13,695 bases of DNA from NCBI GenBank assembly GCA_965658595.1, contig CBFHSW010000077.1, positions 1 to 13,695 on the forward strand. Direction: 5' to 3'. This stretch comes from UBA1858 sp965658595 (GTDB lineage: Bacteria > Pseudomonadota > Gammaproteobacteria > UBA4575). A program made the translations under genes and the position numbers. The notes under the pieces were generated by a model. That model did not search any database and was not told the origin of the DNA. It was given only the letters and a program-made list of their open reading frames with translations. Positions 8,349 to 13,695 of this stretch are shown here, one piece after another. Position 1 is the stretch's first letter. Each line of letters begins with the position of its first letter.

Positions 8349-8581
8349 GGTTATCTGGTTGGTCGCCCGATGTCTGCGAGTGACTTTGAGTAACAATTTA
8401 TGGGTAGACTGCAACTCTAGTGCTTGTCATTTGACCGCTTGAAGGTAAACAATCTTGAAATACTTCTTCAAAAGCTTGCTAATTCTTGTTTAGTAAGTAG
8501 TCTAGAGATGGGCCGTCAGCAAGAGTGTAAATATACAAAAAAGACAGTATAAATAACAACTTATGTTCTATCTCATATAAG

Positions 8582-8598
8582 TTATGGGAATCCCATAA
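8582..8598. promoter_or_regulatory. perfect 17-bp palindrome, candidate operator
   Basis: TTATGGGAATCCCATAA is an 8-bp inverted repeat around a single central A. It overlaps the right arm of a second inverted repeat (8558-8583), and a TATAAA stretch (8603-8608) follows closely. The symmetry and size suit a dimeric helix-turn-helix repressor. The regulator and the regulated promoter are unknown. Confidence 0.45.
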
Positions 8599-8652
8599 TG
8601 GGTATAAAAAAATATTGGAATTCCTTGGTCGCTTAGTGTAATTTACGCATAC

Positions 8653-8665
8653 TACCTTTAAGGTA
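8653..8665. repeat. 13-bp palindrome TACCTTTAAGGTA
   Basis: A perfect 6-bp inverted repeat sits around a central T. Its right arm begins the sequence AAGGTAAACAA, which also occurs at 8442-8452 just after the EAL stop. It could be a second operator or a paired site, but it is short enough to be chance in AT-rich DNA. Confidence 0.35.
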
Positions 8666-8848
8666 AACAAGGATGGGTGGAGGAGAAGTCCCCTCAGCTG
8701 ACACAAAATTAAAATAACGTAAAGTGTCGATATAGCTATCAAATTGCAAGTCATTAACATTACTAAATCATCTAGGTGTATTTTACTGCATCGAGATTTC
8801 ATGTGTATCGCATGTGATATGCGCGCATGTGTGTAATAGTATGGGTAA

Positions 8849-8877
8849 TTGACAGCAAGCACTTACTGTAATAACAA
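8849..8877 (+). promoter_or_regulatory. candidate promoter of the acyl-CoA synthetase operon
   Basis: A perfect TTGACA -35 lies at 8849-8854. At 17-bp spacing the -10 would be TAACAA (8872-8877), a poor match. An alternative, TAATAA at 8869-8874, is spaced at only 14 bp. It lies immediately before the ATG at 8901, leaving a very short leader. It was found by eye and is uncertain. Confidence 0.3.
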
Positions 8878-8900
8878 AATAAAGCCATTAGATAATAATT

Positions 8901-10730
8901 ATGGAAACATTTCCTAGTCTTCTTAAGCAACACGCTACCCAAAGAAGTAATGACACTGCTATTCGCATGAAGCGATACGGAATATGGAACTCATATACCT
9001 GGCAGCAAGTTGCTGATGAAGTTGACCAATTAGTTTGCGGATTGATTGCAAATGGGCTTAACGCGGGTGACAAAATCGCAGTTGTAGGTAATAACGTACC
9101 TCAACTATATTTCTCTATATTAGCAGCACAAAGCATGGGCGCTATTCCTGTGCCTGTTCATGCGGACTCAACGCCGCAGGAGCTGAATGCATTGCTGAAA
9201 GACTGCCAAGCACGTATGGCTGTCTTACAAGATCAGCAGCAAGCAGATGCACTCTTCGAGGTGATGAACGAATTGCCAGACATGGTAAAAGCCGTTTACT
9301 TGGATGACCGTGGTATGCAATCTTACAATCAGGAGCAGTTTGTTTCTTATGTAGATTTCATTAATCAAGGTGCTCAGTATGCGCAGCAGAATCCCAGCGC
9401 AGCAAGTAATGCATTATCTTCTGTCAGTAATGATAAAGAAGCATTTATCGCTTATACCTCTGGTACATCAGGGAAGTACAAAGGCGCAATGCTCACTCAT
9501 GCAAACTTTATAAAACCAGCATCAGCATTTATTTCTCAAGAAGGTATTAACTCTAATGAGCAAGTATTTGCGTATCTACCATTGTCCTATGCCAGCACTT
9601 TATTTCATGTGTATACACTATGGATGATGCAAGGATTCACTATCAATTGTCCTGAGAGCAACGAGACAATCATGATAGATATGAGAGAAGTTGGAGCAAC
9701 ATTATTTTATGGACCTCCGCATTTCTACAAAATGATACATGCTGTTATCAGCTCACGTAGTGCCAGCTCAAAGTCCAACATGATCGATAAACACATGGCT
9801 GACTTGGAGAGTAAAGGCAGAACATGGTTGAGCGATATGATGGTATTTAATCCAATTAAAGATTTATATGGTCTCAGCAAGATTGAAAAGGCCTATGTTG
9901 GTGGTGACGTACTCAATGAAGAAGTATTCAAATTCTTTAGAGCCATTGGTGTGAATCTTAAAGCGACATACGGCACTACAGAGAGCGCAGGTTGCATGAC
10001 CGTTCATCTTCCTCAATCTAGTAATGACCAGAGTGAGACAAATGTCGGCGTGGCTTTACCAGGTGTCGAAGTCAAAGTGACGGCTGATAACGAGATTGCC
10101 TTCAAAGGTAGTAATGCATTTTCTGGATACTATGGTGATGTAGAAAGTACTCAATCTGCAATGGTAGATGGCTGGGTTCATACCGGCGATATCGGTGGCA
10201 TGGTTGATGATCAACTACATATACTTGAGAGATCAGACTGTATTAGCAAGTTTGCCAACGGTGCGGATTTTTTACCTAAGCAAATCGAAAACTCGATTAA
10301 AGCTTCTCCATTTATCAAAGACGCATTTGTAGTAGGTGAAGATAAAGACTTTATTTCAGCGCTCGTCGTGATTGACGGCGACACTGTTGGAGCATGGGCT
10401 GAGTTACGTCAAATGCAGTTTACGGGATTCCGTGATCTGTCGACTAAAGACGAAGTCTTAGCATTGATTATGGACAAGATCAAAGATGTGAATGCCAGTA
10501 TCGAGCGTATTGGTGGTAAGAATTGTCCTCATATCAAACGTTTCACGATTCTAAACAAAGAATTCAGCATCAGCGCTGGTGAGATGACGCGGACGCGTAA
10601 AATCAAGCGAGATGTGGTTTCTAATAATTACCAAGACCTTATTGAAGCGCTATTTTCTGAAGTAGATCATTACGATGTAATGGACTCCTCAGGAGAATTG
10701 GCAGCTCAACTAAGAATACAAACGGCTTAA
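8901..10730 (+). CDS. acyl-CoA synthetase-like AMP-binding enzyme (FadD15-like)
   Basis: This 609-residue member of the adenylate-forming family is expected to activate a carboxylic acid with ATP and join it to CoA. Visible core motifs are the phosphate-binding loop YTSGTSGKYKGA (185-196, with Tyr where Pro is usual before KG), YGTTESAG (357-364), the hinge Asp in GWVHTGDIG (424-432), the ISKFANGADFLPKQIE segment (448-463) and a C-terminal GEMTRTRKIKR (560-570) carrying the likely catalytic lysine region. The LERSD...FLPKQIE block and the overall layout resemble long-chain FadD15-type enzymes rather than acetyl-CoA synthetase. No signal peptide is seen, so it should be cytosolic. The ATG at 8901 has no good Shine-Dalgarno. 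It is first in an operon with LIV-type transporter genes, 15 bp before the ATPase, so it probably traps the imported acid as a CoA thioester. The substrate is undetermined. Confidence 0.85.
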   Translation: METFPSLLKQHATQRSNDTAIRMKRYGIWNSYTWQQVADEVDQLVCGLIANGLNAGDKIAVVGNNVPQLYFSILAAQSMGAIPVPVHADSTPQELNALLKDCQARMAVLQDQQQADALFEVMNELPDMVKAVYLDDRGMQSYNQEQFVSYVDFINQGAQYAQQNPSAASNALSSVSNDKEAFIAYTSGTSGKYKGAMLTHANFIKPASAFISQEGINSNEQVFAYLPLSYASTLFHVYTLWMMQGFTINCPESNETIMIDMREVGATLFYGPPHFYKMIHAVISSRSASSKSNMIDKHMADLESKGRTWLSDMMVFNPIKDLYGLSKIEKAYVGGDVLNEEVFKFFRAIGVNLKATYGTTESAGCMTVHLPQSSNDQSETNVGVALPGVEVKVTADNEIAFKGSNAFSGYYGDVESTQSAMVDGWVHTGDIGGMVDDQLHILERSDCISKFANGADFLPKQIENSIKASPFIKDAFVVGEDKDFISALVVIDGDTVGAWAELRQMQFTGFRDLSTKDEVLALIMDKIKDVNASIERIGGKNCPHIKRFTILNKEFSISAGEMTRTRKIKRDVVSNNYQDLIEALFSEVDHYDVMDSSGELAAQLRIQTA

Positions 10731-10745
10731 ACATAGAAGATAAAT

Positions 10746-11528
10746 ATGAGTACAGAATCAAAAAAGCCTCTTTTAGTATTGGATGACATCAGTCTTTCTT
10801 TCAAAGGTGTAAAAGCGATTACAGATATCAGCTTTAATGTCTACGAAGGTGAGATATGTTCTGTAATTGGTCCTAACGGCGCAGGCAAAAGCTCCATGCT
10901 TAACGTCATTAATGGGGTATACATTCCTCAGGAAGGAACGATTACTTTTGATGGCAAACAGTTCAATAAAATGAAGCCTCACACTGCTGCTGTAATGGGT
11001 ATCGCTAGAACCTTCCAGAACATTGCCCTTTTTAAAGGTATGTCTGTTCTAGATAATATTATGTCTGGGCGTAACCTCATGATGAAAGCTACTTTCTGGG
11101 AAACAGCACTAAACATCGGGCGAGCCAAGCGAGAAGAACATGATCATCGCTTAGAAGTTGAAAAGATTATTGAATTTCTTGGTTTGCAGTCAATACGTAA
11201 GACTCCAGTGGCGTCTCTTCCATATGGTTTACAAAAACGTGTTGAGCTTGGTCGTGCACTCGCTGCTGAACCAAAAATGTTACTTCTTGATGAGCCTATG
11301 GCCGGCATGACTATGGAAGAAAAATTGGACATGTCCTGTTTCATCCAAGAAGTAAATAGAAATTTAGGTACTACAATAGTTTTGATCGAGCATGATATGG
11401 GTGTCGTCATGGACATTTCTGATCATGTTGTCGTTCTAGATTATGGTAAGAAGATCGGTGACGGACCTCCAAGCGAGGTAATGAACAATCAAGATGTTAT
11501 CGATGCATATCTAGGCGTCAGTCATTAA
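10746..11528 (+). CDS. livG: LIV-family ABC transporter ATP-binding protein (LivG type)
   Basis: This is a cytosolic ATPase of a branched-chain amino acid (HAAT/LIV) type importer, 260 residues. Motifs are Walker A GPNGAGKS (42-49), the Q-loop at Gln91 in ARTFQNIALF, the ABC signature region SLPYGLQKRVELGRAL (157-172), Walker B LLLDEP with Asp182 and Glu183, and the H-loop His216 in LIEHD. The MAGMTMEEKLDMS stretch after Walker B and the AYLG C-terminus are typical of LivG rather than LivF. The signature is SLPYGLQKR instead of the canonical LSGGQ, a variant often seen in this family. It begins 15 bp after the acyl-CoA synthetase stop with a weak purine-rich stretch upstream, and ends 22 bp before the first permease gene. 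No LivF partner lies in the window; it may lie past the right edge. The symbol denotes family, not leucine specificity. Confidence 0.9.
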   Translation: MSTESKKPLLVLDDISLSFKGVKAITDISFNVYEGEICSVIGPNGAGKSSMLNVINGVYIPQEGTITFDGKQFNKMKPHTAAVMGIARTFQNIALFKGMSVLDNIMSGRNLMMKATFWETALNIGRAKREEHDHRLEVEKIIEFLGLQSIRKTPVASLPYGLQKRVELGRALAAEPKMLLLDEPMAGMTMEEKLDMSCFIQEVNRNLGTTIVLIEHDMGVVMDISDHVVVLDYGKKIGDGPPSEVMNNQDVIDAYLGVSH

Positions 11529-11537
11529 ATTATAATA

Positions 11538-11547
11538 AAGGGGAGAG
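11538..11547 (+). promoter_or_regulatory. ribosome-binding site fixing the GTG start of the LivH-type permease
   Basis: AAGGGGAGAG ends three bases before GTG at 11551. This strong Shine-Dalgarno supports the GTG start, which leads straight into the first transmembrane segment. Confidence 0.7.
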
Positions 11548-11550
11548 AAC

Positions 11551-12459
11551 GTGGAGTTTTTTCTAGAGGTACTAGTCGGAGGTTTATTATCCGGTGTGAT
11601 GTACTCACTTGTAGCAATCGGTTTTGTATTAATTTACAAATCTTCAGGCGTATTTAACTTCGCTCAAGGCACAATGTTGCTATTAGCGGCACTGACATTT
11701 GTCAGTATGACCGAAAGGCAAGTTGATCCTTTAATTGCATTTGTCATTACACTAGTAATGATGGTCGTGCTTGGAATTATCGTTGAAAGAACAGTGATGA
11801 GACCATTAGCAAACCAATCATTACTGTCACTGTTTATGGCGACTGTGGGTCTGAACTATTTCTTAGAAGGACTTGCACAGGGTGTTTGGGATTCAGCAGT
11901 GCACGGACTTGAATTAGGTATTTCAAATGATCCAATCTTCTTGATCGATAGATTTCCAAATTTAGGCTTGGATATTATTATTAGTCAATTTGACATTGCC
12001 GCTGCGGTCATTGCAGGCACGATGATCTTAGGACTAACTTTATTTTTCCAATATACACGTACTGGATTATCTTTACGTGCGGTATCTGATGATCACATGG
12101 CAGCAATGGCTGTCGGCATTCCACTTAATAGAATCTGGGCAATTGTTTGGGCAGTAACCGGTGTTATTTGTCTAATCGCTGGTTTGCTATGGGGTGACCG
12201 TGTCAGTGTATCGTTCACACTAACTGCAGCAGTACTTAAAGGATTGCCTGTAATTCTAATTGGAGGATTAACCTCCATTCCAGGCGCCATCGTAGGTGGC
12301 CTGATAATTGGTGCAAGTGAGAAGTTGGGTGAAATATATCTAGCTGAATACTTTGGTGGTCAAGGAATTGAGCACTGGTGGGCATATACCACAGCGTTAA
12401 TATTTTTAATGATTAGACCCACCGGCATTTTCGGTGAGAAAGAAATTGAGAGAGTGTAA
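11551..12459 (+). CDS. livH: LIV-family ABC transporter permease (LivH type)
   Basis: This 302-residue inner-membrane permease is one of the two that form the channel of a LIV-type importer. It opens with GGLLSGVMYSLVAIGFVLIYKSSG and the following FNFAQG, the usual LivH start. Hydrophobic segments then continue through about eight membrane spans, with the cytoplasmic coupling region around GIPLNRIWAIVWAVTG (residues about 189-204) and VILIGGLTSIPGAIVGGLIIG (about 234-255). The length is normal for LivH. It starts at GTG with a strong ribosome-binding site and stops 2 bp before the next permease gene, indicating translational coupling. The membrane-span count is approximate because it was judged by eye. 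The transported compound is unknown. Confidence 0.9.
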   Translation: MEFFLEVLVGGLLSGVMYSLVAIGFVLIYKSSGVFNFAQGTMLLLAALTFVSMTERQVDPLIAFVITLVMMVVLGIIVERTVMRPLANQSLLSLFMATVGLNYFLEGLAQGVWDSAVHGLELGISNDPIFLIDRFPNLGLDIIISQFDIAAAVIAGTMILGLTLFFQYTRTGLSLRAVSDDHMAAMAVGIPLNRIWAIVWAVTGVICLIAGLLWGDRVSVSFTLTAAVLKGLPVILIGGLTSIPGAIVGGLIIGASEKLGEIYLAEYFGGQGIEHWWAYTTALIFLMIRPTGIFGEKEIERV

Positions 12460-12461
12460 GT

Positions 12462-13562
12462 ATGTACTATCGTGAAGCAGGGAGATTAGTTAAAAGTTTT
12501 GCGTCAGACCGTCGCATGCTTCCATTAATGGAAGATCGATGGATACTTATCGCGTTCATGGCATTTATGTATTTAGCCGTTACTGCATATGCAAGTGATT
12601 ACGTACTGAGCGCCATCCTTATCCCAATGATGGTACTGGGAGTAGCGACGTTAGGACTTAACATCGCGGTGGGTTATACAGGCCAATTATCATTGGGTAC
12701 CGCAGGTTTTATGTGCTTTGGTGCATTTGCAGCTTTCAACCTAGTCCTTAGACTCGAATTGAGTCTGCCAGTAGCGTTTTTCTTGGCAGGTGTTATTGCA
12801 GGTATTGTAGGTATCTTTTTTGGACTACCAAGTTTAAGAATAAAAGGTTTCTACCTAATTGTATCGACACTGGCAGCGCAGTTTTTTGCTGAGTGGGTGT
12901 TCAATGCTTATCCATGGTTCTTAGATAACAACTCTTCAGGTGTTGTTGCTTTACCTCAGCATCATTACCAAGTATTTCCTTACCAAGAGTTGACTCCATT
13001 CAATAGTGAGTTTTGGCATTCATACAAAGGTCGTTACTTATTAACACTGACAGTTACGTTGTTACTAGTACTGGCTTGTAAAAATATGGTGCGTAGCTCA
13101 ACCGGACGTAACTGGATGGCGGTTCGTGATATGGATATCGCTGCTAATGTAATTGGTATTTCTGTAGCGAAAACAAAGCTAATGGCATTTTTTATCAGTA
13201 CATTTTACTGTGGTGTCGCTGGCGCGATGTACTCATACTGCTATATCGGCAACTTAGATTTCATGATCTTTAACCTTCGACGTTCATTCTTGATAATGTT
13301 CATGGTAATTGTGGGCGGTCTAGGTTCTATTTTAGGTTCATTCCTTGGTGCAATATTCGTCTACGGATGGCCGATTATGATCACTCGATTGGGTGACTTT
13401 ATCTTCGGTGGTGGAACATTAGATACTGCATTCGTGGAGAATAATTCTAAGATTGTGGTAGGTACGATCATTATCGTATTGTTGATTCGTGAGCCAGGTG
13501 GTTTCGCAGCATTGTGGAATACCACCAAGCAGAAACTTCGTTCATGGCCTTTTGCAAACTAA
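12462..13562 (+). CDS. livM: LIV-family ABC transporter permease (LivM type)
   Basis: This is the second inner-membrane permease of the importer, 366 residues. After an N-terminal cytosolic stretch of about 25 residues (SDRRMLPLMEDRW), it shows hydrophobic spans and the family hallmarks LGLNIAVGYTGQLSLGTAGF (about 63-82), the GLPSLRIKGFYLIVSTLAAQ segment (about 120-140), GRNWMAVRDMDIAANVIGI (about 216-234) and the C-terminal VGGLGSILGSFLGA coupling region (about 285-300). It begins 2 bp after the LivH-type stop and reaches TAA at 13560. The length is in the usual LivM range. Together with LivG, LivH and the downstream secreted protein it should make a full importer, except that no LivF ATPase is visible in the window. 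Confidence 0.9.
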   Translation: MYYREAGRLVKSFASDRRMLPLMEDRWILIAFMAFMYLAVTAYASDYVLSAILIPMMVLGVATLGLNIAVGYTGQLSLGTAGFMCFGAFAAFNLVLRLELSLPVAFFLAGVIAGIVGIFFGLPSLRIKGFYLIVSTLAAQFFAEWVFNAYPWFLDNNSSGVVALPQHHYQVFPYQELTPFNSEFWHSYKGRYLLTLTVTLLLVLACKNMVRSSTGRNWMAVRDMDIAANVIGISVAKTKLMAFFISTFYCGVAGAMYSYCYIGNLDFMIFNLRRSFLIMFMVIVGGLGSILGSFLGAIFVYGWPIMITRLGDFIFGGGTLDTAFVENNSKIVVGTIIIVLLIREPGGFAALWNTTKQKLRSWPFAN

Positions 13563-13576
13563 AATAATTATAAAAA

Positions 13577-13598
13577 TTCCTGATCAGAAAGTTAGGAA
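13577..13598. repeat. short inverted repeat between the permease and binding-protein genes
   Basis: TTCCT (13577-13581) pairs with AGGAA (13594-13598) across a 12-nt loop, and CTGATCAG lies partly within. It is not followed by a T-run. Hairpins before binding-protein genes often serve in mRNA stability or differential expression, but this one is weak. Confidence 0.25.
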
Positions 13599-13615
13599 AC
13601 AACAAAAAAAACCTT

Positions 13616-13625
13616 AAAAGGGGAG
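13616..13625 (+). promoter_or_regulatory. ribosome-binding site of the partial binding-protein gene
   Basis: AAAAGGGGAG lies 5 nt upstream of ATG at 13631. It is the same AAGGGGAG core as before the LivH-type permease, giving strong translation initiation as expected for an abundant periplasmic protein. Confidence 0.65.
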
Positions 13626-13630
13626 TTAAA

Positions 13631-13695
13631 ATGAAGACGAGAGTAATGGTACTAGCAAGTGCACTAGTTGCAATGCTAGGAATGAGCAGCATTGT
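13631..13695 (+). CDS. start of a secreted protein, probably the LIV-type substrate-binding protein (partial)
   Basis: Only 21 complete codons are present before the window ends. They encode a basic start (MKTR) followed by a hydrophobic stretch (VMVLASALVAMLGMSSI), which is the n- and h-region of a signal peptide. A strong ribosome-binding site precedes it. In LIV-type operons, a periplasmic binding protein (LivK type) commonly follows the permeases, so that is the inferred identity. No mature-domain sequence is available to confirm it. It lies 68 bp after the LivM-type stop. Confidence 0.6.
   Translation, partial: MKTRVMVLASALVAMLGMSSI

Larger units (their letters stand above)
7122..8393 (+). 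pseudogene. disconnected GGDEF-EAL half of the hybrid kinase, with two internal TAG codons
   Basis: Codon 1055 onward of the kinase frame encodes HVRQLAYTDSLTGLPNR, a diguanylate cyclase start, directly after the TAA. The GGDEF domain keeps the inhibitory-site RGGD (about 7344-7355) and the GGDEF signature. The EAL domain keeps GMEALVRW, NLSGIQLQ, ELEITESAI, DDFGTGYSS, LKID and VAEGVET. Both would turn over cyclic-di-GMP. The frame then hits TAG at 8307-8309 after VETQA and TAG at 8346-8348 before GYLVGRPM, then reaches a natural TAA at 8391. EAL proteins normally carry Gln in the QGY motif at the second site. The longest uninterrupted piece, 7152-8309 (385 codons), could only start from a TTG without a ribosome-binding site. 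It would lose the first GGDEF helix and the last EAL barrel strand. Most likely a recent pseudogene; readthrough or a split-gene function is possible but less likely. Confidence 0.85.
8394..8900. other. 507-bp non-coding control region upstream of the transport operon
   Basis: I see no credible gene here. The only long open frame (minus strand, 8479-8862) has an implausible composition and resembles no family. The region holds several dyads: AACTTAT/ATAAGTT (8558-8564 and 8577-8583, 12-nt loop), a perfect 17-bp palindrome (8582-8598), a 13-bp palindrome TACCTTTAAGGTA (8653-8665) and ATGCGCGCAT (8819-8828). CATGTG occurs three times (8800, 8811, 8826). The 11-mer AAGGTAAACAA occurs at 8442-8452 and again at 8660-8670. 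It probably contains the end of the sensory locus transcript and the promoter and operators of the acyl-CoA synthetase operon. No clear intrinsic terminator was found. Confidence 0.55.

Noticed and set aside
8479..8862. 127-codon open frame on the minus strand in the intergenic region
   Set aside because: It matches no family, has an erratic composition, has no ribosome-binding site and overlaps several palindromes. An AT-rich region open by chance is the simpler reading.

Overview
The window looks like an AT-rich gammaproteobacterial chromosome segment. The best taxonomic clue is a tadA/mltF pair arranged tail to tail; from memory this pairing is common in gammaproteobacteria, and mltF is largely a gammaproteobacterial gene. 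No species can be named from the sequence alone. No rRNA, tRNA, CRISPR array, transposase or phage gene is visible.

Layout. (1) Positions 1-2104 are housekeeping: tadA (tRNA adenosine deaminase, +) converging on mltF (membrane-bound lytic transglycosylase F, -). (2) Positions 2105-8393 hold a decayed sensory locus on the + strand. It comprises a chimeric ORF (5' end of a thiamine-diphosphate enzyme gene joined to the 3' end of a TonB-dependent receptor), an ABC-type periplasmic substrate-binding protein, and a very large hybrid histidine kinase (two TM segments, HAMP, HisKA, HATPase, REC, REC, Hpt, REC). The kinase frame runs on into GGDEF and EAL domains. That second half is separated from the kinase by an in-frame TAA at 7119, and the EAL end is broken by in-frame TAGs at 8307 and 8346 before the natural TAA at 8391. 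Without the three internal stops it would be one 1477-residue phosphorelay/cyclic-di-GMP protein. (3) Positions 8394-8900 are a 507-bp non-coding region with a perfect 17-bp palindrome and other dyads, probably the control region of the next operon. (4) Positions 8901-13695 are an intact, tightly packed transport operon: an acyl-CoA synthetase-like AMP-binding enzyme, a LivG-type ATPase, LivH-type and LivM-type permeases, and the first codons of a secreted protein, presumably the LivK-type binding protein.

How the genes fit together. The middle locus once looked like an outer-membrane receptor, periplasmic binding protein and inner-membrane phosphorelay feeding cyclic-di-GMP synthesis or breakdown. 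The receptor has been lost by a fusion deletion and the output half is disconnected by nonsense codons, so the system appears to be eroding. The surviving motifs are well kept, which implies recent decay or, less likely, stop-codon readthrough. The last operon probably imports a carboxylic acid and activates it to its CoA thioester; the substrate cannot be read from the sequence.
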